Position numbers and translations under genes: made by a program. A model generated the notes under the pieces. That model was not told the DNA's origin and searched no databases. It saw only the letters and a list, made by a program, of their open reading frames with translations. From Enterococcus pingfangensis (lineage in GTDB: Bacteria > Bacillota > Bacilli > Lactobacillales > Enterococcaceae): 64,000 nt of DNA. Location of the stretch: NCBI RefSeq assembly GCF_005405205.1, contig NZ_BJDP01000008.1:54550-118549 (forward strand), read 5' to 3'. Positions 1-8,906 of the stretch are shown here, piece by piece (the first letter of the stretch is position 1; each line of letters opens with the position of its first letter).

Positions 1-440
1 AGATTTCCAGTCGTAAATAGATTCGTGTAAGCCAGTCCATTGATTTTGTCAAAGGACACCCACTGGATCGCGGCGGTAAAAGCGATCATGATCGTGATGA
101 TGGCAGGATGCGGCTGCAAAAATTGTAAACTGATGATAAAAAAGATCGCTGCTTCAAAGTAAAGCAGGAACAAGCGCCAAAAATGCAGCTCTTTTCTTTT
201 GAAGTAATCAATCATAAATTTTGCTAAAAGGATCCCAATGAAAAAGAATAGGGTGGAAAGCAATTTTTTTCCAACCATGTTCCATTCACGTTCGTAAGCC
301 TGAATGATCGCTAAAATCAAATTCCCAGTCTGAGCAGAAGCAAAGGCTTCGTAACGAATATATGTGAAGCTATCAATCATTCCGCCGATAAAAGTCAGCA
401 ACAGACCAACAGAACGATTTTCATGAAAACTATTATTCAT
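1..440 (-). CDS. YoaK-like DUF1275 membrane protein (partial, cut by window edge)
   Basis: The reading frame starts at an ATG at 440 on the minus strand and is still open at base 1, so about 146 residues are visible and the C-terminus is missing. The N-terminus carries the pattern typical of the DUF1275/YoaK family: a GGMIDSFTY segment followed by a FASAQTGN motif, then several hydrophobic helices. DUF1275 proteins are multi-pass inner membrane proteins of unknown function, usually a little over 200 residues. An extended -10-like TGGTAAAAT lies upstream near 473. It follows the LPKTG gene on the same strand with a 68-base gap and no terminator between them, so some read-through is possible. 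The family call is from motif recognition. Confidence 0.75.
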   Translation of the reverse strand, partial: MNNSFHENRSVGLLLTFIGGMIDSFTYIRYEAFASAQTGNLILAIIQAYEREWNMVGKKLLSTLFFFIGILLAKFMIDYFKRKELHFWRLFLLYFEAAIFFIISLQFLQPHPAIITIMIAFTAAIQWVSFDKINGLAYTNLFTTGN

Positions 441-508
441 CTGTAAATCAACTCTTTTCGCTGACTATTTTACCATATTTTTCAGAAAACAGATAAATAG
501 TTTCACGA

Positions 509-1336
509 TTATTTTTTACGCAATAGATAAACCGCAACAACGACATTTGTTATACCAAGCCCTAGCCAAGCAAGTGAGGAGCTTTTCATTCCTGTTTTTG
601 GCAAAAGTTTAAAGGCTTGTTTTAAAGATCGAGTTGTTTTAGCACCAGAGTTTGCCGACCGAGCGGGTAGGTTAGAGCCAGTAGAGTTTGATTTTGGCAA
701 TAAGCTCGAGTCAGTTGTGGAACTTTCCTTCGTTGCAGAACTTTTATTGGTCGATGAACTAGACTCGTTTGATGAACTAGACTCGTTTGATGAACTAGAC
801 TCGTTTGATGAACTAGACTCGTTTGATGAACTAGACTCGTTTGACGAACTAGAATCAGTTGACGAACTTGTGTCAGTCGTGCTCGTTGCAGGTTCATTGA
901 TGATAAAAGTAACAGTTTGGCTGCTGACACTATTGATTTCCGGTCCGATAATCGTAAATTTCACTGGGATAACGGCTCCGATTTTGACTGTCGGTGCAAC
1001 GGAGACAGTCACATCTTCGGCAGCTTGAGTATTCGTAACTTTTTGAAAATGATTGGCAGGTGCTTGAATATTATTACCGCCAGATTCATCAATCAGTTTA
1101 AGTTTTGTCGCCAGGTAATTTGTAATTTCTCCATCCGAATAAGTAAAGGCGATGTGCATTTGTAGTTGCTGACCAGGTGTGACCTTAACGACCCCTGAGT
1201 TGACGTTTTCGCCGTCCAATGAGACATTAATATTATTGATATTGATTGATGGTGATACGGATTTGTTTGCAGCAGCAAGCGTCGTTAGCGGAAAAAGAAA
1301 CAAAAGAGCTGCTAGACAATAAAAGATTTTTTTCAT
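509..1336 (-). CDS. LPKTG-anchored small surface protein with Ser-rich repeat stalk
   Basis: A 275-residue exported protein. It has a signal peptide (MKKIFYC then a hydrophobic stretch ending LAAA, about residues 1-22) and a folded domain of about 130 residues. A low-complexity Ser/Asn/Glu stalk follows (about 150-200), made of NESSSS hexapeptides. The C-terminus is a sortase signal: LPKTG, a hydrophobic helix and a basic RKK tail. This predicts covalent anchoring to the cell wall with the stalk lifting the N-terminal domain out. Small LPXTG proteins of this size occur in enterococcal WxL clusters, but no WxL gene is visible here. An Mga-type regulator is transcribed divergently from the same gap and is the natural candidate regulator. 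No function can be assigned to the N-terminal domain. Confidence 0.85.
   Translation of the reverse strand: MKKIFYCLAALLFLFPLTTLAAANKSVSPSININNINVSLDGENVNSGVVKVTPGQQLQMHIAFTYSDGEITNYLATKLKLIDESGGNNIQAPANHFQKVTNTQAAEDVTVSVAPTVKIGAVIPVKFTIIGPEINSVSSQTVTFIINEPATSTTDTSSSTDSSSSNESSSSNESSSSNESSSSNESSSSNESSSSTNKSSATKESSTTDSSLLPKSNSTGSNLPARSANSGAKTTRSLKQAFKLLPKTGMKSSSLAWLGLGITNVVVAVYLLRKK
753..878 (-). repeat. 18-bp tandem repeat coding for the NESSSS stalk
   Basis: Five perfect 18-bp units run from 753 to 842 (plus-strand unit gatgaactagactcgttt). Two degenerate units follow, to 878. Each unit encodes one Asn/Asp-Glu-Ser-rich hexapeptide. The perfect identity of five copies suggests recent expansion. 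Unit gain or loss would keep the reading frame and only change stalk length. Confidence 0.95.
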
Positions 1337-1445
1337 TTTTTCTCCTCCTAAATAAGCTACGTAGGAGTATAACGCGGAAAAAGAAAAGAGCCTGTCACTT
1401 TTTCAGTCAGGTTAAACTAATAATTAAAAGCAATGGAGGGTTTTG

Positions 1446-2819
1446 GTGCTTACTAAAGAAATATATGGACAGCTGCAACTTCTAATGTTGTTGGAGCAAA
1501 AAGACGATTGGTGCAGCGGAATAGAATTAGCGCGGGCTAGCGGATTGAATGTAAATACTGTTCAAAAATATTTGGATCATTTGCAGGAGCTGATTAAAGA
1601 CTTTTCAGATGTATCTTTAGAAAAACATCGAAATTATGGCGCGCGCTTTAATCGAAAAGCAGATTTTCCTATGCAACGTTTATTCAGTGAGGTGATCTGC
1701 CAAAGTATTCTCACCTCTTTTTTCGAAGAGCTGCTGCTTCAAGGAGAGATCGATATCCGAACTTTTTGTGATGAGCATTTTGTCAGTACATCGACTTTGC
1801 GCCGAAATATCCGTAAGTTAGAAAAAAAACTGGCGCCTTTGGGTTTATATTTAACAAAAGGAACCATAATTCGAGTGATTGGACCGGAACATCAAATTCG
1901 GTACCTTTTTTATCAATATCTTTGGACGATCTATCGGGGAGTCAAAGAGCTGCCATGGGAAATCGAAAGACAAATGTTTTATCCAATTGAACAGTTGAGT
2001 ACACTTTTTGATTTTGAATTTACGAATGTTCAACGAAGCCAATTAGGAGTGCTGTTGTTTGTTTTTCAATGTCGGACCAAGATCGAACCGAGTTATGAAG
2101 GCAGTCTGAAACCAGCTTTTGAAGCACCGTCTTTATTCAGTCATTGGCAGAAAGATGATTGGGGGATGTTGCTGTTCTTCTTGCAGCTGTTGCCGCTCTT
2201 TTTTGATTTGGGGAAGGAGAGGTCTTTAGTGATCCTTCCGGAAAATATCCAAAATATTTTGGCGAAACAAAGTACAGTATGGCTTGAATTGTTTGAAGAA
2301 ACTTTCAACGTTTCGATCGAGGATAAAAAAAGTATCAGCGATCAGCTCAACCAATTATTTTTGTTCAATCATTATTTGAATGAAGTCTATACATTGACCG
2401 GACTTTTTCCAATCGTGGATGAAGAGCGCTTGAAAAAAAGTGCGCCTGGTTATATGGAAAATTTTTCAGCTTTTAGTAAAAAATTATTTGCTGAGATCGG
2501 CACGCATAACCCGAAAGTGACAGAACTTTGTTCGTTATTGATGGCTAATACGATCGTGTCTTATTTGTCTTATCGCCCAACCATCAAAGTATTTATCTTG
2601 TCGGATTTGGGGAAAGCATTCGAAGCGATGCAAAAAGATTTATTGATCGCTGGTTTAGGCAATGATTATCAGATCGAGTTCGTCCACTCAGAAGAAGCCG
2701 CAGATTTAACTTTATCGAATCTTCCCACGCATTATGGCGAATCGCTGCAAATTCGTTCGACCATCGACGCGCGTGATTTGCGGATGATCCGTCAACTATT
2801 GAAAAAAAGAAATAGTTGA
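1446..2819 (+). CDS. Mga/AtxA-type transcriptional regulator
   Basis: A 457-residue regulator. Near the N-terminus is a helix-turn-helix (about 17-50, around ELARASGLNVNTVQKYL). A second winged-helix segment lies at about 100-130 (FVSTSTLRRNIRKLEKKL). A long helical region follows, of the PRD/EIIB-like kind seen in Mga and AtxA. This two-HTH layout with a long C-terminal half is the Mga family pattern; Mga proteins activate surface and virulence genes in streptococci and enterococci. The start is chosen as GTG at 1446 because GGAGGG at 1435-1440 sits five bases upstream; an in-frame TTG at 1443 is too close. It is divergent from the LPKTG surface gene, the likeliest target. The target assignment is inferred from position only. 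Confidence 0.8.
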   Translation: MLTKEIYGQLQLLMLLEQKDDWCSGIELARASGLNVNTVQKYLDHLQELIKDFSDVSLEKHRNYGARFNRKADFPMQRLFSEVICQSILTSFFEELLLQGEIDIRTFCDEHFVSTSTLRRNIRKLEKKLAPLGLYLTKGTIIRVIGPEHQIRYLFYQYLWTIYRGVKELPWEIERQMFYPIEQLSTLFDFEFTNVQRSQLGVLLFVFQCRTKIEPSYEGSLKPAFEAPSLFSHWQKDDWGMLLFFLQLLPLFFDLGKERSLVILPENIQNILAKQSTVWLELFEETFNVSIEDKKSISDQLNQLFLFNHYLNEVYTLTGLFPIVDEERLKKSAPGYMENFSAFSKKLFAEIGTHNPKVTELCSLLMANTIVSYLSYRPTIKVFILSDLGKAFEAMQKDLLIAGLGNDYQIEFVHSEEAADLTLSNLPTHYGESLQIRSTIDARDLRMIRQLLKKRNS

Positions 2820-3097
2820 AAACGTACATGAAGTTTTCATAAGAAAATTTTAAAACTTTCCTCTTTTTTGTTTAGCTAAAGCAGATGTTTTTTTGTTTAA
2901 CAGATAGATAATTCGTGTTAAATGTCATAACGGTCAGAAAAAATTTTAGAAAACAACTAAATATAGCTTTTTAACGAATGATCAGCTATAAATGAGAAAA
3001 GATTGAAGTGTCCAGCGAAAGTTATCTTTTTTACAGGAATGTGTTAGAATGAAAATGCTTTTTATCCTGTGAACGTGAAGGGAAATGAGACCACACC

Positions 3098-3853
3098 ATG
3101 CCTGTAAAAAAAAGGACACCATGGTTAGAGGCGTTATACGCGGCGATGCCGCTTTGTTTTAGTTACATCCCAGTCGGCTTAGCATGCGGTATGCTTTTGC
3201 AAAAGGCAGGATTTAACATCTTTTTAACGGCCTTGCTTTCGATACTTGTTTTTTCAGGAGGCGCACAATTTTTAGTCGTCTCGATGATAAGTGTTCATGC
3301 ATCATTTGTGTCCACAATCTTAATGGTTTTCTTCTTGGAACTGCGTTACGCATTACTAGGTTCCAGTTTGTCACAATTTTTTAAAAAAGAAAAACGATCA
3401 TTTATTGCCTTGTTTTCGCAGTCGATGAATGATGAAAACTATGCAGTAAATTATTTGAAATATTCTACTGATCCTGAGTGGAATCGCAAGAAAGCTTTGT
3501 TCGTCAATTGGTTCTCGATGGCTTCTTGGACGATCAGTACGGTAGTTGGAACGATTTTTGGCTCAGTTATCCATGTGGATACTGAATTGGTCCATTTTGC
3601 TTTGACCGCGATGTTCATTTTTATGTTCATGATGCAGTTGAACAATGGTCTGTTACTAGTTACTGGTTTATTATCGGGCGGCTTAGCAGTTATTTTCATG
3701 CTGGTATTTAAAAATACTTTTGGCTTGATCTTAGCGACGCTGTTGGCTTCGTTTGTGGGCTACTTGATCGAGCGGATTCATAAGACCGCTGACACAAGTA
3801 CTGAGGGACCGGATCATTATGATTTGACTGGTGGGGAGGTCCATCATGAGTAA
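3098..3853 (+). CDS. azlC: AzlC-type branched-chain amino acid exporter, large subunit
   Basis: A 251-residue membrane protein with the AzlC family beginning: a short basic N-terminus, a hydrophobic helix with SYIPVGLACGMLL, then a GGAQFLVVSM segment. Several more helices follow, with the LRYALLGSSLS and QSMNDENYAV features. AzlC pairs with the small AzlD protein to export branched-chain amino acids and their analogues. Here azlD follows with an 8-base overlap, so the two are translationally coupled. The start ATG follows a purine-rich GAAGGG site. There is no Lrp-type azlB next door, so regulation is not shown by the sequence. An imperfect dyad (TATAGCT...AGCTATA, 2962-2990) lies in the upstream gap. 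Confidence 0.88.
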   Translation: MPVKKRTPWLEALYAAMPLCFSYIPVGLACGMLLQKAGFNIFLTALLSILVFSGGAQFLVVSMISVHASFVSTILMVFFLELRYALLGSSLSQFFKKEKRSFIALFSQSMNDENYAVNYLKYSTDPEWNRKKALFVNWFSMASWTISTVVGTIFGSVIHVDTELVHFALTAMFIFMFMMQLNNGLLLVTGLLSGGLAVIFMLVFKNTFGLILATLLASFVGYLIERIHKTADTSTEGPDHYDLTGGEVHHE

Positions 3854-4163
3854 TACTGCCTTGTTGTTGTTGATCTTATGTCTATTTGGCGCGTCCTACT
3901 TGCCGCGGCTGTTCCCAATGCTGTATTTTTCACAACGCCAAGTTCCACAATGGTTTAGCGATTGGATGAAATATGTACCGATTTCACTGTTTGCTGCGTT
4001 AGTGTTCAAAGATGTCTTCATCAGCGACAATCAATTCGAACTCATCGGCAATGGTCGAATCATCGCGATGTTTTTAGTCGCAGGCGTTGCCTATAAAACA
4101 CGCTCGATGGCAGTCTCGGTGATCACCGGGCTAGCCGCTGTATTTTTACTATCATTGATTTAA
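3846..4163 (+). CDS. azlD: AzlD-type branched-chain amino acid exporter, small subunit
   Basis: A 105-residue protein with about four membrane helices and the AzlD-like YLPRLFPMLYFSQRQVP segment after the first helix. The partner AzlC lies directly upstream and overlaps it. The start is the ATG at 3846 because GGGGAGG (3833-3839) sits at proper spacing; longer in-frame starts have no ribosome binding site. The gene ends at a strong intrinsic terminator, so azlCD forms a two-gene operon. Confidence 0.88.
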   Translation: MSNTALLLLILCLFGASYLPRLFPMLYFSQRQVPQWFSDWMKYVPISLFAALVFKDVFISDNQFELIGNGRIIAMFLVAGVAYKTRSMAVSVITGLAAVFLLSLI

Positions 4164-4203
4164 AAAGACGGAAACACATTCTAGATGTGTTTCCGTCTTT
4201 TTT
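4162..4203 (+). terminator. Intrinsic terminator after azlD
   Basis: A near-perfect stem pairs aaaaagacggaaacaca with its complement across a short loop around 4180-4184, followed by a T run. Because the left arm begins with an A run, it could also work on the minus strand. Confidence 0.92.
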
Positions 4204-4266
4204 GCTTTTGGGGAAGCGGATTGTTTCATTCATTGCAGAAAAGCGAACGGTTCAGCTCGCAGTTTT

Positions 4267-4575
4267 TTAGTTTTGATATTCGGCGATCGGACGGTAAGTT
4301 AAGATTTGCATTTTACGATAAAATTCAGCGGGCAGATTTCTCCATGATTTGAACAAGTTATAGAAAAAACCACCTTCTGCATTGATTGTGTATTCATTTA
4401 ATAAAAGACCAAACGATTTCTTTGGCTGTTCTTTGACTAATTTTTCATAAACTTCAGTCGCTTGTTTTTGATTGTCAGCGACAAAAAGTGTATTGACTTC
4501 AACGTACGCACCCTCGATATTTTGTGTTTCCTCAACAAAGTACACAGACTTGGTAACTTTTTGTTCCTCCATCAT
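4267..4575 (-). CDS. Conserved-looking hypothetical protein, 102 aa
   Basis: A soluble-looking 102-residue protein with no signal peptide or membrane segment. It begins MMEEQKVTKSVYF and contains an NQKQATEVYEKLVKEQ helix and aromatic-rich C-terminal segments (GGFFYNLFKSW). I do not recognise the family. The start is set at the ATG at 4575 because AAGGAG lies eight bases upstream; a GTG at 4584 falls within that site. It lies between the azlD terminator and the sensor kinase gene, transcribed with the kinase/regulator pair on the minus strand. The gap to the kinase gene is 86 bases and AT-rich, so it may have its own promoter. Confidence 0.6.
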   Translation of the reverse strand: MMEEQKVTKSVYFVEETQNIEGAYVEVNTLFVADNQKQATEVYEKLVKEQPKKSFGLLLNEYTINAEGGFFYNLFKSWRNLPAEFYRKMQILTYRPIAEYQN

Positions 4576-4661
4576 ATCGGTCACTCCTTCTTTAAGTTAT
4601 CTATAGCTTACAAAAGAAATATTAACTAATAATGAATTAATTCGTTTTTTCTATCAAACAA

Positions 4662-5717
4662 TTATGAATTTTCTAAGTCATTTGGCAAAAATAATTTAAA
4701 ACTGCTGCCTTGATCAGGGATACTGTTGACTTTGATCGTTCCATGGTGTAGTTCGACGATTTGTTTGGCTAATGCTAAGCCTAAGCCGTTCCCGCTAGTT
4801 TTGCGGCTCGTGTCGCTTTGATAAAACTTATCGAAGATCCGATCGGCGACTTTTTCCGTCATACCGATCCCTTCATCGCTGATAGTGATGAGCTGACCGT
4901 GTGTTTCATTGATTAATTGGACACGGATGCAGCTATTTTTTTGACTGTATTTGATCGCGTTGTCCATGAGATTCAGCCAAACTTGGTAAAGAAATTCCTC
5001 GTTGCCATAATAATCCGTCCGAGGCAAGGTTAGATCCAGTGTTAAATCTAGTTGTTCCCATTTCGGCTGTAAAAATAAAATCACTTCGCGAATCTGTTCA
5101 TCTAAGCGGAAATATTGGAAATCTAAGCCAATCCCTTGGTTTTCAAGCTTGCTTAATTTCAAAATATTATCAGTCAGATGGGTCAATTGCTGGGTGCCGT
5201 CTAACATACGTTCTAAATAACTTTGCCGCTCTGCTTCTGATAAAGAGTTATTTTGCAGCAGCTGCACATAACCTTTGATCGTTGCCAAGGGTGTTTTGAA
5301 TTCATGGGAGACAGTTGAAACAAAATCGTTCCTCAATGTTTCAATACTGTTGAGTTCGTTTACCATGACGTTAAAATCGTGATAGAGTTCGGCAACATCT
5401 TCCATTTGCTTTTCTTCACCTAATTGCAATTGCAGCGTAAAATCCCCTTTAGCGACTTTGCTCATAGCTTGCCGCAAGTCACCGATCGGTTGCAAGATCC
5501 GTCTGCCGACAAAAATCGATAGTGCCGCACCGATGACCAAACTTAAAAAGATAATGAAATAAAAAGGGAAGAGGTGATTTTCACGTTCTGGCGCCAATAA
5601 TTGAAAATGGTTGATGATAAAGAGCAGACAGACAAAAACTGACAGTACAACCACCATCAATAAAAAGGTGATCGCAACGAAATACATCCATAATTGCGGG
5701 AATAGTTTTTTTCTCAT
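4662..5717 (-). CDS. Sensor histidine kinase with minimal extracellular loop
   Basis: A 351-residue kinase. Two membrane helices (about 10-36 and 51-70) flank only about 15 outside residues, so no classical sensor domain exists. A HAMP segment (about 70-125) comes next. The dimerisation domain has the phospho-acceptor His138 (VSHEFKTPL). The HATPase domain has Asn253, DEGIG at 281 and GNGLGLA at 309. The tiny loop is the hallmark of intramembrane-sensing kinases, which usually read the state of a partner ABC transporter. A transporter gene stands divergently just beyond the regulator gene. The kinase overlaps the response regulator by 4 bases (5714-5717), so the pair is coupled. Ligand and exact system name are unknown. 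Confidence 0.9.
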   Translation of the reverse strand: MRKKLFPQLWMYFVAITFLLMVVVLSVFVCLLFIINHFQLLAPERENHLFPFYFIIFLSLVIGAALSIFVGRRILQPIGDLRQAMSKVAKGDFTLQLQLGEEKQMEDVAELYHDFNVMVNELNSIETLRNDFVSTVSHEFKTPLATIKGYVQLLQNNSLSEAERQSYLERMLDGTQQLTHLTDNILKLSKLENQGIGLDFQYFRLDEQIREVILFLQPKWEQLDLTLDLTLPRTDYYGNEEFLYQVWLNLMDNAIKYSQKNSCIRVQLINETHGQLITISDEGIGMTEKVADRIFDKFYQSDTSRKTSGNGLGLALAKQIVELHHGTIKVNSIPDQGSSFKLFLPNDLENS

Positions 5718-6388
5718 GAGTGAATGACCGCCTTATATCCTAGTCCGCGAATCGTTTCAATCGAAAAATCGGGATTATCTTCTAAACGGGTCCGCAGTCG
5801 TTTGATATGAACATCGATCGTCCGTTCATCCGTATCGGAATCCAATCCCCAAATCTCATCCATCAATTGTTGGCGCGTGAAGATTTTATTAGGATAAGCC
5901 AATAATTTATATAAAAGCAAAAATTCTTTTTGCGGCAGTGTCTCAGTGTCAGCTGCTGTTTTGATTTCATAAGTTTCCTGATCAAGCCGCGTGGTACCTA
6001 CGACTAATTCTTTTGTGTGGACGATTTTGGCGCGACGTAATAGGGCTTCTACCCGCAAAAGCATTTCTTTTACGTCGATCGGTTTTACCATGTAATCATC
6101 GATTCCGATCGTGAACCCACGTTTTTTATCTTCAAAAGAATCTTTGGCTGTGATAAATAAAATCGGCAGCGTATATTTTGTCTCCCGCAAACTTTCTGCG
6201 AGCTCGTAGCCGTCCATTTCCGGCATCATGATGTCGCTGATGATCAAATCAATGAATTGTTTGTCTAAAATAGTTAAGGCTTCGATCCCGTTCATTGCTC
6301 GAAAGACTTCAAATCCTTCGTTTTTCAACGCTGTTTGATAAAGTAAGGATAAATTTTCATCATCTTCTACAATAAGTACTCGATTCAT
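5714..6388 (-). CDS. OmpR-family response regulator
   Basis: A 224-residue regulator. The receiver domain (1-118) has acidic residues at 9-10, phospho-acceptor Asp52 (SDIMMPEMDG), a conserved Thr in LFITAKD, and a Lys in MVKP. The C-terminal winged-helix DNA-binding domain (about 130-222) ends with the typical DERTIDVHIKRLRTRL and IRGLGYK segments. An AAGGAGG site precedes the ATG. It is the first gene of the pair with the kinase. The intergenic region shared with the divergent ABC transporter gene carries a direct repeat of the kind bound by OmpR/PhoB regulators, which supports control of both transcripts. Confidence 0.92.
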   Translation of the reverse strand: MNRVLIVEDDENLSLLYQTALKNEGFEVFRAMNGIEALTILDKQFIDLIISDIMMPEMDGYELAESLRETKYTLPILFITAKDSFEDKKRGFTIGIDDYMVKPIDVKEMLLRVEALLRRAKIVHTKELVVGTTRLDQETYEIKTAADTETLPQKEFLLLYKLLAYPNKIFTRQQLMDEIWGLDSDTDERTIDVHIKRLRTRLEDNPDFSIETIRGLGYKAVIHS

Positions 6389-6430
6389 TTGCTTTGCCCT
6401 CCTTTTTGCTCAATAATAGTACCAGCTTAC

Positions 6431-6472
6431 TATGAACCTAGTGTGAATTTTTGTTCATTTTGAGTTAATAAT
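6431..6472 (+). promoter_or_regulatory. Putative response-regulator direct repeat and -10 for the ABC transporter gene
   Basis: TATGAA (6431-6436) and TGTGAA (6442-6447) form a direct repeat with an 11-bp period, the geometry used by OmpR/PhoB-type dimers. A TAATAAT -10-like element lies at 6466-6472, placing the second half-site at the -35 position. No good consensus -35 is present, which fits an activator-dependent promoter. Binding by the adjacent regulator is inferred. Confidence 0.5.
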
Positions 6473-6518
6473 GCCATGCTATCTTGATGAAGTAAATTAA
6501 TAGGGAAAAGGTGACACG

Positions 6519-8867
6519 ATGTTAGAGCTAAAAGATATAAAGAAACATTATCATGTAGGCGATACAACGACCAAAGCGTTGGACGGCGTATCCGTCTCAT
6601 TCCGCCGACAAGAATTTGTCGCGATCTTAGGAGCCAGCGGTTCTGGTAAAACGACGATGCTGAATGTGATTGGAGGATTAGATAACTATGACTCAGGGGA
6701 CATGGTGATCGACGGGACTTCCACAAAGACATTTAAAGATGCTGACTGGGATGCGTATCGAAACAATTCGATCGGTTTCGTTTTCCAAAGTTATAATTTG
6801 ATCAGCCATCTGGGGATCATTGAAAATGTAGAACTTGGAATGACCTTGAGCGGTGTCGCAAAAGAAGAAAAAAAACAGCGGGCAGAAGAAGCCTTGCGAA
6901 GAGTCGGTCTAGCCGATCACATGCACAAAAAACCAAACCAGCTTTCAGGCGGACAGATGCAACGGGTCGCGATCGCGCGAGCGTTAGCTAATGATCCGGA
7001 TATTTTGCTATGTGATGAACCAACTGGGGCACTAGATACAGAGACTAGTGTTCAAATCATGAACTTGATTCAAGAATTATCGAAAGAAAAATTAGTCATC
7101 ATGGTGACCCACAACCCTGAATTGGCAAATAAATATGCGGATCGGATTATTGAGTTTTCTGATGGCAGAATCTTGAATGACTCGCATCCTCACATTGAAG
7201 GTAAGAAGGGCGCCGATTTTCAATTAAAACGAACGAAGATGAAATTTGCGACGGCTTTGAAACTTTCTTTCAATAACTTGCGGACAAAAAAAGGCCGAAC
7301 ATTTTTGACGGCTTTTGCTTCAAGTATCGGAATCATCAGTATCGGGATCGTACTTTCGCTGTCGAGCGGTTTCCAAAAACAAATCGACAGCACACAAGCA
7401 GAAGCGATGGCGAAATATCCGATCACGATTTCAAAAACAACGACTGATCAAACAGCCAATCAAAACCAAGCGCTTGGATCCGATAAGGCTGCTAAAACAA
7501 GTAAAGAAAACAAAAATCAGATCGTCGCTAAAATCAGTGATGAAGACAAAGCGCAACATACGAATCAGATCGATCAAGACTATGTGGATTATATCAATGA
7601 TATCGATCCTGAATTGAGCAACAATATCGGTTTTACTCGTGTGGTAGGAATGAATCTATTACGAGATGTTGAGGGCAGTGTGAAACCAGTGAAACTGTCT
7701 AATGAAGCGTCAGACGGCACTCCTTCGATGATGAGCGCAATGGCTAGTATGACCGGAATGGGGGTTTCTTCTTTTCCAACACAGTTAGATAAAAGTTCCG
7801 GCAACTTCTTAAAAGAAAACTACAAATTGTTGTCAGGCGCCTATCCTAAAAATAATACAGATGTAGTTCTGATTGTAGATGCTAATCACAGCACGAATAT
7901 CAATTCATTGAAAAATCTAGGTTTTGATGTGAAAGATGGCGACAAACTAGATTTTGATAAAATCGTTGGAACGGAATTTAAATTGGTCAACAACAATGAG
8001 TATTATAAGGAATTACCAACCGGCAATTTTATTCCTAACACTGATTACCAAGCGATGTACGACAGCGCAAACAATGAGACATTAAAAATCTCAGGAATCT
8101 TGCGAGTAAAACAATCCTCAACAATGAACCTTTTAGCGCCGGGAATTGCTTACAGCGATGAACTGACGTCTAAAATCGTGAGCGATAACGAAAATTCTGA
8201 GATCGTAAAAGCTCAAAAAGAAACGGATACGAATGTCATGACCAATGAAAAATTAGATACTGAAACAAAAGAGAGCACGCTTGCGTATTTAGGCGGCGAC
8301 AGTATTCCTAGCAATATCATGATCTATCCAAACAATTACAAAGATAAAGATAAAATTTTGAACTATTTGGATGCGTACAATAAAGGCAAGAAGAAGGATG
8401 ATAAGATCATCTATACTGATTTAGCAGGAACGATGACCGAGTTGACCGGCGGCTTGATGGACGCGATCACTTACGTATTAGTAGCCTTTGCGGGAATCTC
8501 ATTAGTGACCAGCATGATCATGATCGGGATCATCACGTATACTTCTGTGATTGAACGGACAAAAGAAATCGGTGTCTTGAAAGCTTTAGGGGCACGGAAA
8601 AAAGATATTACTCGGGTATTCGATGCAGAAACGTGTATCTTAGGTGTCGCTTCAGGGACATTAGGGGTAGTGATCGCGTACTTAGCGACTTTCCCAATCA
8701 ATACGATTTTGTATAACATGACTGAATTAAAAAATGTCGCGCAATTAAATCCAGTCCATGGAGTCATTTTGATCCTTGTTTCAACTGTTTTAACAATGAT
8801 CGGCGGACATATCCCTGCAAGAATGGCAGCTAAAAAAGATGCTGCGATCGCTTTACGGGCAGAATAA
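6519..8867 (+). CDS. ABC transporter, fused ATPase and FtsX/MacB-type permease
   Basis: A 782-residue protein. The N-terminal ATPase (about 1-225) has Walker A GASGSGKT, signature LSGGQMQR and Walker [13 protein letters not shown] membrane helix follows at about 260-285. A large outside domain (about 290-640) is rich in Ser, Lys and Asp. Three membrane helices end the protein, with the FtsX segment around [19 protein letters not shown]. The ATPase-first single-chain layout is that of MacB-like transporters, which move substrates mechanically across the envelope rather than through a classic channel. The neighbouring kinase has almost no outside loop, so this transporter may be its sensor or its output. 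The substrate is unknown; antimicrobial peptide handling is a reasonable guess. Confidence 0.88.
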   Translation: MLELKDIKKHYHVGDTTTKALDGVSVSFRRQEFVAILGASGSGKTTMLNVIGGLDNYDSGDMVIDGTSTKTFKDADWDAYRNNSIGFVFQSYNLISHLGIIENVELGMTLSGVAKEEKKQRAEEALRRVGLADHMHKKPNQLSGGQMQRVAIARALANDPDILLCDEPTGALDTETSVQIMNLIQELSKEKLVIMVTHNPELANKYADRIIEFSDGRILNDSHPHIEGKKGADFQLKRTKMKFATALKLSFNNLRTKKGRTFLTAFASSIGIISIGIVLSLSSGFQKQIDSTQAEAMAKYPITISKTTTDQTANQNQALGSDKAAKTSKENKNQIVAKISDEDKAQHTNQIDQDYVDYINDIDPELSNNIGFTRVVGMNLLRDVEGSVKPVKLSNEASDGTPSMMSAMASMTGMGVSSFPTQLDKSSGNFLKENYKLLSGAYPKNNTDVVLIVDANHSTNINSLKNLGFDVKDGDKLDFDKIVGTEFKLVNNNEYYKELPTGNFIPNTDYQAMYDSANNETLKISGILRVKQSSTMNLLAPGIAYSDELTSKIVSDNENSEIVKAQKETDTNVMTNEKLDTETKESTLAYLGGDSIPSNIMIYPNNYKDKDKILNYLDAYNKGKKKDDKIIYTDLAGTMTELTGGLMDAITYVLVAFAGISLVTSMIMIGIITYTSVIERTKEIGVLKALGARKKDITRVFDAETCILGVASGTLGVVIAYLATFPINTILYNMTELKNVAQLNPVHGVILILVSTVLTMIGGHIPARMAAKKDAAIALRAE

Positions 8868-8868
8868 T

Positions 8869-8905
8869 AAAAAGGAACGCCAAAACTTTGGCGTTCCTTT
8901 TTTCG
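8869..8905 (+). terminator. Bidirectional terminator between convergent genes
   Basis: The stem aaaggaacgccaaa pairs with tttggcgttcctttt, with an A run on the left and a T run on the right. It serves the ABC transporter gene and the convergent DUF218 gene, whose stop codon is at 8907. Confidence 0.92.
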
Positions 8906-8906
8906 G

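Noticed and set aside
717..1028. Long frame antisense to the LPKTG gene
   Set aside because: It is a shadow of the Ser-rich repeat: the period-18 unit is open in several frames. It has no ribosome binding site.
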